The notes under the pieces were generated by a model. That model searched no databases, was not told where the DNA came from, and was given only the letters and a program-made list of their open reading frames with translations. A DNA stretch of 64,000 nt. Origin: Pantoea endophytica (lineage in GTDB: Bacteria; Pseudomonadota; Gammaproteobacteria; Enterobacterales; Enterobacteriaceae). The stretch spans positions 186,001-250,000 of the forward strand of contig NZ_PJRT01000033.1 in assembly GCF_002858935.1 (NCBI RefSeq). Direction: 5' to 3'. Below are positions 36,365-46,078 of the stretch, piece by piece. The stretch's first letter is position 1; each line of letters starts with the position of its first letter. The translations under genes and the position numbers were made by a program.

Positions 36365-39040
36365 TTAGGCTTTTTTGGTTTTCTTGTCAATTTTCACTTC
36401 GGCTTTAACTTCTTGAGCATTCTCACTCAATGACTCAGAGAATTCACGACCGTAGAAGGTATCCAGCATGATTTGTTTTAACTCAGCAATCAGCGGATAG
36501 CGTGGGTTCGCACCGGTACATTGGTCATCGAATGCATCCTCAGCCAGTTTGTCCACTTTCGCGAGGAAATCAGCTTCCTGCACGCCCGCTTCGCGGATTG
36601 AGGTTGGGATGCCCAACTGCGTTTTCATCTCTTCAAGCCAGGCGAGCAGTTTTTCAATTTTCTGCGCGGTGCGGTCGCCAGCGGCGGAGAGTCCCAGATG
36701 GTCAGCAATCTCAGCATAACGACGACGTGCTTGTGGGCGGTCGTACTGGCTGAAAGCCGTTTGCTTAGTCGGGTTGTCATTGGCGTTATAGCGAATGACG
36801 TTTGAAATCAGCAGGGCGTTTGCCAGACCGTGTGGAATGTGGAACTCCGAGCCCAGTTTATGCGCCATTGAGTGACACACACCCAGGAAGGCGTTTGCGA
36901 ACGCAATCCCCGCGATAGTTGCCGCATTGTGAACGCGTTCACGTGCTACCGGATTTTTTGCGCCATCGCGATAACTGGCTGGCAGGTTCTCTTTCAGCAG
37001 TTTCAGTGCTTGCAAGGCCTGGCCATCAGAATACTCATTCGCTAATACGGAGACATAGGCTTCGAGTGAGTGCGTTACCGCATCGAGGCCACCGAAGGCG
37101 CAAAGTGAACGCGGCATATCCATCACCAGGTTGGCATCAACTATGGCCATATCTGGCGTCAGCGCATAATCCGCTAATGGATATTTCTGGCCGGTCGCAT
37201 CGTCCGTTACCACGGCAAACGGCGTTACCTCAGAACCCGTACCGGAAGTGGTAGTGATGGCAACCATACGCGCTTTAACACCCATTTTCGGGAACTTATA
37301 GATGCGTTTACGGATGTCCATAAAGCGCAGTGCCAGCTCTTCGAAATGCGTCTCAGGATGTTCGTACATCACCCACATGATTTTTGCTGCATCCATCGGT
37401 GAACCACCACCGAGTGCGATAATTACATCAGGTTTAAAGCTGTTCATCTGCTCTGCACCTTTACGGACGATGCTCAGCGTTGGGTCAGCTTCTACTTCGA
37501 AGAAGACTTCGGTTTCAATACCGTGAGATTTCAGTACGCGAGTCACCTGATCGGCATAGCCATTATTGAACAGGAAGCGGTCGGTAACGATAAAGGCGCG
37601 TTTGGCACCATCAGTTGCCACTTCTTCCAGAGCAATCGGCAGTGAGCCGCGACGGAAGTAAATAGACTTCGGAAGTTTATGCCACAACATATTCTCAGCT
37701 CGCTTGGCCACGGTTTTCTTGTTGATGAGATGTTTTGGTCCTACGTTTTCAGAAATAGAGTTACCGCCCCACGAACCACAGCCCAACGTCAGTGATGGAG
37801 CCAACTTGAAGTTGTACAGGTCACCGATACCGCCTTGTGACGCCGGCGTGTTAATCAGAATACGCGCGGTCTTCATTTTGTCGCCGAAGTAGTGCACACG
37901 CTCAATCTGATTATCCTGATCGGTATACAGACATGAGGTGTGGCCGATACCGCCCATGGTTACCAGTTTTTCAGCTTTATCGACCGCGTCGTGGTAATCC
38001 TTCGCCCGGTACATCGCTAAGGTTGGCGAGAGTTTTTCATGCGCGAAAGGCTCTGATTCATCAACCAGTTTCACTTCACCAATCAGAATCTTGGTGGTTG
38101 CCGGCACGCTAATTCCCGCCAATTCGGCAATCTTAGTCGCCGGCTGGCCGACAATCGCCGCATTCAGCGCGCCATTCTTCAGAATGATATCCTGAATCGC
38201 TTTAAGCTCTTTACCTTGCAGCAGATAGCCGCCGTGGCTGGCAAAACGCTCACGTACCGCATCATAAGCCGAATCAACCACAATTACGGATTGCTCAGAC
38301 GCACAAATCACACCGTTATCGAAGGTCTTCGACATCAGGATGGATGCGACAGCGCGTTTGATATCCGCTGTTTCATCAATTACGACTGGCGTGTTACCGG
38401 CACCAACACCAATTGCGGGCTTACCGGAACTGTAAGCGGCTTTGACCATGCCCGGACCGCCGGTTGCAAGGATCAGGTTGATATCAGGGTGATGCATTAA
38501 CTGATTAGAAAGTTCGACGGATGGGGTGTCGATCCAGCCGATGATATCTTTTGGCGCACCCGCCGCAATCGCTGCCTGCAGCACAATGTCAGCGGCTTTG
38601 TTAGTGGCATCTTTCGCACGTGGATGCGGAGAGAAGATAATGCCGTTACGGGTTTTCAGGCTGATCAGTGCTTTGAAAATCGCCGTAGAAGTTGGGTTGG
38701 TGGTAGGAACGATGCCGCAGATCAGGCCAATCGGTTCAGCAATAGTAATCGTGCCGAAGGTGTCATCAGTGGCGAGAATACCGCAGGTTTTTTCATCTTT
38801 ATAAGCGTTATAGATGTATTCAGAAGCAAAGTGGTTCTTGATGACTTTATCTTCAACAATACCCATACCTGATTCGGCAACGGCCAGCTTGGCCAGTGGA
38901 ATTCGTGCGTCTGCAGCGGCGAGGGCGGCAGCGCGGAAGATTGCATCAACTTGTTCCTGACTAAAATTAGCGTACTCACGCTGTGCCTTTTTTACACGTT
39001 CAACCAGTGCATTAAGTTCGGCAACATTAGTAACGGCCAT
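36365..39040 (-). CDS. adhE: Bifunctional acetaldehyde/alcohol dehydrogenase
   Basis: AdhE converts acetyl-CoA to acetaldehyde and then ethanol, reoxidising NADH during fermentation, and assembles into spirosome filaments. The 891-residue protein has an N-terminal aldehyde dehydrogenase domain (catalytic Cys in NGVICASEQSVIVV), a linker, and an iron-dependent alcohol dehydrogenase domain (ALGGGSPMDAAKIMW and the metal-binding His in GVCHSMAHKLG). Length and motifs match E. coli. The C-terminus is Lys-rich. Anaerobic regulation is known for the family, but specific sites were not identified here. Confidence 0.97.
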   Translation of the reverse strand: MAVTNVAELNALVERVKKAQREYANFSQEQVDAIFRAAALAAADARIPLAKLAVAESGMGIVEDKVIKNHFASEYIYNAYKDEKTCGILATDDTFGTITIAEPIGLICGIVPTTNPTSTAIFKALISLKTRNGIIFSPHPRAKDATNKAADIVLQAAIAAGAPKDIIGWIDTPSVELSNQLMHHPDINLILATGGPGMVKAAYSSGKPAIGVGAGNTPVVIDETADIKRAVASILMSKTFDNGVICASEQSVIVVDSAYDAVRERFASHGGYLLQGKELKAIQDIILKNGALNAAIVGQPATKIAELAGISVPATTKILIGEVKLVDESEPFAHEKLSPTLAMYRAKDYHDAVDKAEKLVTMGGIGHTSCLYTDQDNQIERVHYFGDKMKTARILINTPASQGGIGDLYNFKLAPSLTLGCGSWGGNSISENVGPKHLINKKTVAKRAENMLWHKLPKSIYFRRGSLPIALEEVATDGAKRAFIVTDRFLFNNGYADQVTRVLKSHGIETEVFFEVEADPTLSIVRKGAEQMNSFKPDVIIALGGGSPMDAAKIMWVMYEHPETHFEELALRFMDIRKRIYKFPKMGVKARMVAITTTSGTGSEVTPFAVVTDDATGQKYPLADYALTPDMAIVDANLVMDMPRSLCAFGGLDAVTHSLEAYVSVLANEYSDGQALQALKLLKENLPASYRDGAKNPVARERVHNAATIAGIAFANAFLGVCHSMAHKLGSEFHIPHGLANALLISNVIRYNANDNPTKQTAFSQYDRPQARRRYAEIADHLGLSAAGDRTAQKIEKLLAWLEEMKTQLGIPTSIREAGVQEADFLAKVDKLAEDAFDDQCTGANPRYPLIAELKQIMLDTFYGREFSESLSENAQEVKAEVKIDKKTKKA

Positions 39041-39486
39041 AGTGCTCTCCTGAAGGAAGTTAAACTCTTTTAGTAAACAAGCCTGAATCCAGAAGTATAG
39101 TCACGCTATGCTTATATATTGGGCAGGTTGGCGTCTGTTTTGCCGTTGCTTACTAAAAGGGTTTCCTGGTCAAGATACTTAAGCGTCAGGAAGTTGTTTC
39201 GACGGGGTAAGATTACCCCTGATGAGGTAGGTAAATTTTGATGCAGATCAATCCGGATCTAAGCTGACACCTTTCAGCACTAACTTTCGCAAGTAAAGTT
39301 AGCGCGATGTGCCACATATTCTGCACGCATCGGCTGCATCGCAATAACCAACGGTTAACAGCAGTTGAAAAAACTGGCTCAAAGCCAGACGGATAGCATA
39401 AATTTCTGCCGCCACCTCTGGTTTTTCGCCCGGCTTATGCACTACATTAAGCGCGCTTTTCTACTCAGACTTTACCGGAGCCTACT
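39041..39486. promoter_or_regulatory. adhE/ychE divergent upstream region with 8-bp inverted repeat
   Basis: These 446 bp are non-coding. An inverted repeat, CTAACTTT (39280-39287) and AAAGTTAG (39295-39302) around a 7-nt loop, lies about 240 bp upstream of the adhE ATG. It could be an operator or an RNA hairpin in a long adhE leader. I saw no further gene; promoter boxes were not assigned. Confidence 0.5.
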
Positions 39487-40134
39487 TTGAATCCCGTGCT
39501 ACTCGATCTTTCCGGCTACATTAAGTTTTTTGTCGGTTTGTTTGCCCTGGTAAATCCGGTAGGTATCATCCCGGTCTTTATCAGCATGACCAGCTATCAG
39601 GCGGTGGTTGAACGTAATAAAACCAATCTTACCGCCAACCTGGCCGTGGCCATCATCCTCTGGACGTCACTGTTTCTTGGCGATGGCATCCTGCATCTGT
39701 TTGGCATTTCGATAGATTCATTCCGTATTGCTGGCGGTATTCTGGTGGTCACTATCGCGATGTCGATGATCAGCGGAAAACTGGGTGAGGATAAGCAGAA
39801 CAAGCAGGAGAAGTCAGAGAGCGCTATTCGCGAAAGCATTGGCGTGGTACCGCTAGCGTTACCGTTAATGGCTGGTCCCGGTGCAATTAGTTCAACCATT
39901 GTCTGGAGTACGCGTTATCACAGCTGGCAGAACTTAATTGGTTTTAGTATCGCGATTGCCATTTTCGCCTTTTGCTGTTGGCTGCTGTTCCGCGCAGCAC
40001 CGTTGATGGTGCGGGTGCTTGGACAAACCGGGATTAACGTGATTACCCGTATTATGGGCTTGTTGTTAATGGCGTTGGGCATCGAGTTTATTGTTACAGG
40101 TATGAAATCTATTTTTCCTGGTTTGCTGAATTAA
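39487..40134 (+). CDS. ychE: MarC-family inner membrane protein YchE
   Basis: This 215-residue, six-helix integral membrane protein of the MarC/UPF0056 family has no established transport substrate. The conserved segments LFALVNPVGIIPVFISMT and LALPLMAGPGAISSTIV are present. The start is TTG at 39487, with GGAG six bases upstream; this agrees with the N-terminal length of relatives. It is followed by a large hairpin and then the opp leader region. Confidence 0.92.
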   Translation: MNPVLLDLSGYIKFFVGLFALVNPVGIIPVFISMTSYQAVVERNKTNLTANLAVAIILWTSLFLGDGILHLFGISIDSFRIAGGILVVTIAMSMISGKLGEDKQNKQEKSESAIRESIGVVPLALPLMAGPGAISSTIVWSTRYHSWQNLIGFSIAIAIFAFCCWLLFRAAPLMVRVLGQTGINVITRIMGLLLMALGIEFIVTGMKSIFPGLLN

Positions 40135-40170
40135 ACGAAGTTATTTTTTTCTTTTAAGAGATTTCACGAT

Positions 40171-40210
40171 CCAAAATGGTGCATATCTTCATTTTATTGC
40201 ACCATTTTGG
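40171..40210 (+). terminator. Large perfect inverted repeat after ychE
   Basis: CCAAAATGGTGCA (40171-40183) and TGCACCATTTTGG (40198-40210) form a perfect 13-bp stem with a 14-nt loop, followed by a T-rich but broken tract. It probably terminates ychE; regulator binding is an alternative. Confidence 0.6.
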
Positions 40211-40701
40211 TTAATTTATTCATTAGCCTTAACTGCAAACGTCCAGCATCACTTTTACTACTATCCTCATCCCATCCGAGTAAAACCTCACACTAAACTG
40301 TGATAATCGTCACAGATAATTGTTCTGCACATATCTTTGAAATTAGCATTTGAGAAAAGTTGATAAGTTAATCGATGACTCTTTATGCGGATAATGGCTA
40401 ATTTTATAGTCGAATTCGTAAAAATCATATTGAAAGAACAATAACGAGTAAATTACATGCAGTTATCCTACAAATAACTTTAAAATCACTTGGTTAATCG
40501 ATAATTCAATAAAAGAATTAACACTTTTCCTACTCACCCGAACGTGATAAAAGAGAATCTGCTAACATTTTTGCAGTTTAGCTTTGGCGTGCGGGCATCT
40601 GTTCTGATAATTTTCGGCACATCACAAATTTTTTATATGATAGTGACAAATGTGTACGCTTCTTGCTTACAGGCTATCAGGCTTATGATTAAGGTTGATA
40701 T
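40211..40701 (+). promoter_or_regulatory. Long AT-rich upstream region of the opp operon
   Basis: The 491 bp between the ychE hairpin and the first oppA-like gene contain no supportable CDS. The stretch is AT-rich (for example around 40381-40560) and presumably carries the opp promoter and a long leader. Small-RNA and Lrp-type control of opp is known in relatives, but no specific site was identified. Confidence 0.5.
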
Positions 40702-42342
40702 TTGTTGATGAAATGCATGGTAGCGAAAACGGCAGTACGTTCAGTGCTTGCCCTCTGCCTTACAGGCGCACTGGCAGCAAGCCAGGCAGCCCAAATTCCC
40801 GCGGGCACGCAATTATCTGAATTACAGCGTATCGTGATTAATAATGGCAGTGAGGTGGCAACGCTTGATCCGCAGAAAGCAGAAGGCGTGCCGGAATCCA
40901 ATGTCATGCGTAATTTACTGGAAGGCCTGGTTGAAACCGATAATAACGGTCAACTCGTCCCCGGTGTCGCTAAGCAATGGCAAAGCGAAGAAGGGCGCAT
41001 CTGGATTTTCACGCTGCGTGACGATGCGCGCTGGAGTAACGGCCAGCCTGTTACTGCTCAGGATTTCGTCTACAGCTGGCAGCGCCTGGCCGATCCTAAA
41101 ACAGCTTCGCCTTACGCCAGCTACTTACAGGCTGCGCATGTGGCGAACGTTGACGCCGTTCTGTCTGGCAAAGCCGCACCCTCTGAACTCGGCGTTAAAG
41201 CCCTCGACGATCGTCATCTGCAAGTCACCCTTTCTGAACCCGTTCCCTACTTTGTTGCCATGCTGGCTCACAGCGCGATGAAACCGGTCTATCGTCCGGC
41301 GATAGAGCAGTGGGGCGAGCAGTGGACACAGCCGCAACACTATGTTGGCAATGGCGCTTTTACACTCGCGGAGTGGGTGGTAAATGAAAAAATCGTGGTG
41401 AAACGCAATCCACAGTATTGGGATAATGCCCACACGGTGATAGAAGAGGGCGTATTTTTACCGCTCTCCTCAGAGAACAGCGATATCAACCGCTATCGCA
41501 GCGGTGGCACCGATATGACCAACAGCGTGGTGCCGCCGGAAATGTTCAAAAAGTTACAGCAGGATCTCGGCGATGAGGTCAAAATTAGCCCACTGCTGTG
41601 CACCTTCTATTACGAAATTAATAACAAAAAAGCGCCATTCGATGACGCGCGCGTACGCGCCGCGCTAAAGTTAACCCTCGATCGCGACATCATTGCGCAG
41701 AAGATCATGGGCCAGGGCCAGATTCCTGCCTACGGATTGACGCCGCCGTTTACCCACGGTATCACGCTTTCCCCACCGGCCTGGGCGCAACAAACGCAGT
41801 CCGAGCGTAATGCCAGCGCCAAACAGTTATTAGCCGATGCCGGCTTTAATCAGCAAAACCCGCTGCGTTTTACGCTGCTGTACAACACCTCCGAACAAAA
41901 CAAGCGACAGGCGATTGCTGCGGCCTCGATGTGGCAAAAAAATTTGGGGGCGGTGGTTACATTGCAGAACCAGGAGTGGAAAACGCTGCTGGAGACGCGC
42001 CATCAGGCGCAGTATGACGTGGTGCGCGCCACATGGTGCGCAGATTACAACGAACCTTCTACCTTCCTGAATATGCTGTTGAGCAGTTCATCCAATAACA
42101 CCGCGTTTTACCACAGCCCGGCGTTTGACCAGTTGATGAAGCAAACATTAACCAGCGCAGACGAAGCAAAGCGCGCCTCGCTTTATCAGCAGGCGGAAGC
42201 GCAACTCGATAAAGACTCGCCAATCGTACCTGTCTATTACCGCGTTAGCGTGCGGTTGGTAAAACCCTGGGTGGGCGGTTTTACCGGCAAGGATCCGCAG
42301 GACATGCTGGCGTTGAAATACTATTACATAAAGAAACATTGA
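40702..42342 (+). CDS. Oligopeptide-binding periplasmic protein, OppA paralogue 1
   Basis: This SBP family 5 (DppA/OppA type) protein has a signal peptide with cleavage near LAASQA-AQIP. It shares with the next gene YSWQRL, DPKTASPYASY, VGNGAF and the terminal KPWVGGFTGKDP. A TTG at 40702 has AAGG seven bases upstream; ATGs at 40708 and 40717 are alternatives. The 546-residue product is clearly diverged from OppA at 42502 and could be an MppA-like murein-peptide binder or an extra oligopeptide receptor for OppBCDF. The assignment within the family is not certain. Confidence 0.88.
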   Translation: MLMKCMVAKTAVRSVLALCLTGALAASQAAQIPAGTQLSELQRIVINNGSEVATLDPQKAEGVPESNVMRNLLEGLVETDNNGQLVPGVAKQWQSEEGRIWIFTLRDDARWSNGQPVTAQDFVYSWQRLADPKTASPYASYLQAAHVANVDAVLSGKAAPSELGVKALDDRHLQVTLSEPVPYFVAMLAHSAMKPVYRPAIEQWGEQWTQPQHYVGNGAFTLAEWVVNEKIVVKRNPQYWDNAHTVIEEGVFLPLSSENSDINRYRSGGTDMTNSVVPPEMFKKLQQDLGDEVKISPLLCTFYYEINNKKAPFDDARVRAALKLTLDRDIIAQKIMGQGQIPAYGLTPPFTHGITLSPPAWAQQTQSERNASAKQLLADAGFNQQNPLRFTLLYNTSEQNKRQAIAAASMWQKNLGAVVTLQNQEWKTLLETRHQAQYDVVRATWCADYNEPSTFLNMLLSSSSNNTAFYHSPAFDQLMKQTLTSADEAKRASLYQQAEAQLDKDSPIVPVYYRVSVRLVKPWVGGFTGKDPQDMLALKYYYIKKH

Positions 42343-42501
42343 GTAATGGGCCGATCCGGCGCTACAGTCGGGCGACACTTTACCGTGGTAAACCCTGAAG
42401 GGTGATTAGGGTCTTCGTTCAGACACGCGAAGATCACCTGGAAACGGGGTACGCCGGGCGTTAAATCGACCCGGTAAAGATAATAAAACTGGAGCGTAAT
42501 A

Positions 42502-44142
42502 ATGAACAACATCACAAAAAAAAGCCTGATTGCCGCGGGCGTATCAGCCGCAATCGGCGCGCTGGCAGGGAATGCCGCGCTGGCAGCAACAGTGCCAGCA
42601 GGCGTTGAATTGGCAGCAAAACAGGAACTGGTTCGCGGTAACGGCGATGAAGTACAGTCGCTGGATCCCCACAAGATTGAAGGTGTACCCGAAGACAACA
42701 TCGCGCGTGACCTGTATGAAGGTTTAATCACCAGCGACAGCGATGGCAAACCGGTACCGGGCGTGGCAGAAAGCTGGGAAAACAAAGATTTCAAAGTCTG
42801 GACTTTCCACCTGCGCAAGAACGCAAAATGGTCCAACGGTGAGCCGGTTACTGCACAAGATTTCGTATATAGCTGGCAGCGCCTGGTCGATCCGAAAACC
42901 GCATCGCCTTATGCCAGCTATCCGCAATACGGCCACATCGTCAATGTTGACGACATCATCGCCGGTAAAAAGCCAACTTCCGAGCTGGGCGTAAAAGCCA
43001 TCGACGATCACACGCTGGAAGTGACGCTGAGCGAGCCCGTGCCGTACTTCTATAAACTGCTGATCAACTCCGTGATGTCTCCGGTGTATAAGCCGGCGAT
43101 CGACAAATTTGGCGATCAGTGGACTCAACCGCAAAACTGGGTCGGTAACGGCGCCTTTAAACTTGAATCGCACGTGATCAACGAACGCGTAACGCTGGTG
43201 CGTAACCCGCAGTATTGGGATAACGAGCACACCGTGCTGAACAAAGTCACCTTCCTGCCAATTAACTCCGAAGTCAGCGACGTTAACCGTTACTTCTCTG
43301 AGAACGGCAGCGATATCACTTACAACAACATGCCTATCGAGCTGTTCAAAAAACTGCAGCGGGACAACGGCAAAGAGTTGATGGTCAAGCCATACCTGTG
43401 CACCTATTACTACGAAATCAATAACCAGAAAGCGCCATTCACCGATCCACGCGTGCGTACCGCGCTGAAACTCGGTCTGGATCGCGACATCATGGTGAAC
43501 AAGGTTCTGGCACAAGGTCAGCAACCGGCTTACAGCTTCACCCCGCCAGCCACCGATGGCATGGAACTGCTGCCGCCGGATTGGTTCAAGTGGGATCAGA
43601 ACAAGCGTAACGAAGAAGCGAAAAAGCTGCTGGCTGAAGCGGGTTACACCGCGGATAAACCGCTGACCTTCAACCTGCTGTACAACACCTCCGATCTGCA
43701 CAAGAAACTGGCGATCGCGGCCTCTTCTATCTGGAAGAAAAACATCGGCGTGAACATCAAGTTGGAAAACCAGGAGTGGAAAACCTTCCTCGACACGCGT
43801 CATCAGGGCAACTTTGATGTCTCTCGTGCGGCATGGTGTGCGGATTACAACGAACCGACTTCATTCCTGAACATCATGCTGTCTGACAGCAGCAGTAACA
43901 CCTCGCATTACAAAAGCGCTGACTTCGATAAAGTTATTCACGATGCGGTGAAAGCCACAGACGATAAAGCGCGCGTAGCGGATTATCAGAAAGCTGAGCA
44001 GATTCTGGATAAAGACAGCACCATCGTACCGGTTTACTACTACGTCAATGCGCGTTTGGTGAAACCTTACGTGGGCGGTTACACCGGCAACGATCCGCTG
44101 GATAAAACCGTCGATAAAAACCTGTATATCATTAAGCATTAA
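42502..44142 (+). CDS. oppA: Periplasmic oligopeptide-binding protein OppA
   Basis: OppA captures 2-5-residue peptides in the periplasm and hands them to OppBC. The 546-residue precursor has a clear signal peptide (IGALAGNAALA-ATVPAG). The mature part shows SLDPHKIEGVPE, the peptide-binding segments around WCADYNEPTSFLN, and a C-terminus KPYVGGYTGNDP. It is closer to E. coli OppA than the upstream paralogue. Codon use suggests high expression. A terminator-like hairpin between oppA and oppB would make oppA mRNA more abundant than that of the membrane genes. Confidence 0.95.
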   Translation: MNNITKKSLIAAGVSAAIGALAGNAALAATVPAGVELAAKQELVRGNGDEVQSLDPHKIEGVPEDNIARDLYEGLITSDSDGKPVPGVAESWENKDFKVWTFHLRKNAKWSNGEPVTAQDFVYSWQRLVDPKTASPYASYPQYGHIVNVDDIIAGKKPTSELGVKAIDDHTLEVTLSEPVPYFYKLLINSVMSPVYKPAIDKFGDQWTQPQNWVGNGAFKLESHVINERVTLVRNPQYWDNEHTVLNKVTFLPINSEVSDVNRYFSENGSDITYNNMPIELFKKLQRDNGKELMVKPYLCTYYYEINNQKAPFTDPRVRTALKLGLDRDIMVNKVLAQGQQPAYSFTPPATDGMELLPPDWFKWDQNKRNEEAKKLLAEAGYTADKPLTFNLLYNTSDLHKKLAIAASSIWKKNIGVNIKLENQEWKTFLDTRHQGNFDVSRAAWCADYNEPTSFLNIMLSDSSSNTSHYKSADFDKVIHDAVKATDDKARVADYQKAEQILDKDSTIVPVYYYVNARLVKPYVGGYTGNDPLDKTVDKNLYIIKH

Positions 44143-44164
44143 TAGCACTCAGGCTATCGACAGT

Positions 44165-44189
44165 GGCGGTGCTGCGGCACCGCCTTTTT
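44165..44189 (+). terminator. Intra-operon terminator/attenuator between oppA and oppB
   Basis: GGCGGTGC (44165-44172) and GCACCGCC (44177-44184) enclose a 4-nt loop and are followed by TTTTT. The 8-bp GC-rich stem with a short T-run can give partial termination and protect the oppA 3' end. Confidence 0.75.
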
Positions 44190-44222
44190 ACTTTGTGAAG
44201 CAACAGCCTGGTAGGTACGGCA

Positions 44223-45143
44223 ATGTTAAAATTCATCCTGCGTCGGCTCCTTGAAGCCATCCCGACGCTGTTTATCCTCATCACCATCTCTTTCTTTATG
44301 ATGCGACTGGCACCCGGCAGTCCATTTACCGGCGAACGTGTCCTCTCGCCGGAAGTGATGGCGAATATCGAAGCGAAGTACCATCTCAACGATCCAATTG
44401 GCAAGCAGTACCTGAGCTACCTGGTGCAGTTGGCACATGGCGACTTTGGCCCTTCGTTTAAATACAAAGATTACTCGGTCAATTATCTGGTCGGCCACGC
44501 CTTCCCGGTGTCAGCCAAACTTGGTCTGGCTGCCTTCTTCCTCGCCGTGGTGCTGGGCGTAACGGCTGGCGTGATCGCCGCCCTGAAGCAAAACAGTTTG
44601 TGGGATTATGCCGTGATGGGGGTCGCGATGACCGGCGTGGTGATCCCCAGCTTTGTCGTGGCACCGTTACTGGTGCTGGTGTTTGCGATTACTTTACGCT
44701 GGCTACCAGGCGGCGGCTGGAACGGCGGCCAATGGAATTACATGTTGCTGCCAATGGTGGCGCTGTCGCTGGCCTACATCGCCAGCATCGCGCGTATTAC
44801 CCGTGGTTCGATGATTGAAGTGATGCATTCAAACTTCATCCGTACCGCGCGCGCTAAAGGACTGCCACTGCGTCGTATCGTGCTGCGTCACGCGCTGAAG
44901 CCTGCCATGTTGCCGGTGCTTTCCTATATGGGACCGGCGTTTGTCGGCATCATCACCGGTTCCATGGTGATTGAATCCATCTATGGTTTGCCGGGCATCG
45001 GCCAGCTGTTCGTTAACGGGGCGTTGAACCGTGACTACTCGCTGGTGATGAGTCTGACCATTCTGGTTGGCGTGCTGACCATTCTGTTTAACGCGATCGT
45101 TGATGTGCTGTACGCCGTGATCGATCCGAAAATCCGTTACTGA
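44223..45143 (+). CDS. oppB: Oligopeptide transporter permease OppB
   Basis: This 306-residue inner-membrane permease of the ABC peptide importer has six predicted membrane helices. The cytoplasmic EAA loop is visible as TARAKGLPLRRIVLRHALKPA, which contacts the ATPases. Length is as in E. coli. It precedes oppC by 15 nt and works with OppC as a heterodimer. Confidence 0.95.
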   Translation: MLKFILRRLLEAIPTLFILITISFFMMRLAPGSPFTGERVLSPEVMANIEAKYHLNDPIGKQYLSYLVQLAHGDFGPSFKYKDYSVNYLVGHAFPVSAKLGLAAFFLAVVLGVTAGVIAALKQNSLWDYAVMGVAMTGVVIPSFVVAPLLVLVFAITLRWLPGGGWNGGQWNYMLLPMVALSLAYIASIARITRGSMIEVMHSNFIRTARAKGLPLRRIVLRHALKPAMLPVLSYMGPAFVGIITGSMVIESIYGLPGIGQLFVNGALNRDYSLVMSLTILVGVLTILFNAIVDVLYAVIDPKIRY

Positions 45144-45158
45144 TTGTGGAGCTCGCCC

Positions 45159-46067
45159 ATGATGTTAAGTAAGAAAAACAGCGAAGCTCTGGATGCCTTC
45201 AGTGAAAAACTGGAAGTCGAAGGGCGCAGCCTCTGGCAGGATGCGCGTCGCCGCTTTATTCACAACCGTGCAGCCTTCATCAGCCTGCTGGTGCTGCTGG
45301 TGATCACTTTGTTCGTGGTGTTCGCCCCGATGTTGTCGCAGTTCAAATATGACGATACCGACTGGGCGATGATGTCTGCCGCGCCGGATACCGTCTCCGG
45401 CCACTGGTTTGGCACCGATTCATCGGGTCGCGATCTGCTGGTGCGCGTTGCGATTGGTGGCCGTATCTCGCTGATGGTGGGCATTGCCTCCGCGCTGATC
45501 GCGGTGCTGGTGGGCACGCTGTATGGCTCACTGGCGGGTTATCTGGGCGGTAAAACCGACTCAGTGATGATGCGTATTCTGGAGATCCTCAACTCCTTCC
45601 CGTTCATGTTCTTCGTTATCCTGCTGGTAACCTTCTTTGGTCGCAACATTCTGCTGATCTTTGTGGCGATCGGCATGGTGTCGTGGCTGGATATGGCGCG
45701 TATCGTACGTGGGCAGACGCTGGGCCTGAAGCGCAAAGAGTTCATCGAAGCGGCGCAGGTCGGCGGTGTGAGCACCTTCAAAATCGTGCTGCGTCACATT
45801 GTGCCAAACGTATTAGGCGTGGTGGTGGTGTATGCCTCGCTGCTGGTGCCGAGCATGATACTGTTCGAATCTTTCCTCAGCTTCCTTGGCCTCGGAACTC
45901 AGGAACCGCTGAGCAGTTGGGGCGCATTGCTAAGCGATGGCGCCAACTCGATGGAAGTGTCGCCGTGGTTACTGATGTTCCCGGCAGGTTTCCTCGTGGT
46001 CACGCTGTTCTGTTTTAACTTTATCGGCGATGGCTTGCGTGATGCCCTCGACCCGAAAGATCGTTAA
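45159..46067 (+). CDS. oppC: Oligopeptide transporter permease OppC
   Basis: This is the second permease subunit of Opp. The ATG at 45159 gives 302 residues beginning [22 protein letters not shown]-, as in E. coli; the upstream TTG reading is not supported. It has an N-terminal extension and membrane helix, the EAA loop [21 protein letters not shown], and the C-terminal segment [13 protein letters not shown] typical of the family. It is 11 nt upstream of oppD. Confidence 0.95.
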   Translation: MMLSKKNSEALDAFSEKLEVEGRSLWQDARRRFIHNRAAFISLLVLLVITLFVVFAPMLSQFKYDDTDWAMMSAAPDTVSGHWFGTDSSGRDLLVRVAIGGRISLMVGIASALIAVLVGTLYGSLAGYLGGKTDSVMMRILEILNSFPFMFFVILLVTFFGRNILLIFVAIGMVSWLDMARIVRGQTLGLKRKEFIEAAQVGGVSTFKIVLRHIVPNVLGVVVVYASLLVPSMILFESFLSFLGLGTQEPLSSWGALLSDGANSMEVSPWLLMFPAGFLVVTLFCFNFIGDGLRDALDPKDR

Positions 46068-46078
46068 GGAGTTTCCCG

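Noticed and set aside
42724-43803. Long 359-codon open frame antisense to oppA
   Set aside because: It lies wholly within the high-GC, strongly codon-biased oppA gene on the opposite strand and has no recognisable domain. It is best explained as a shadow of oppA codon use.
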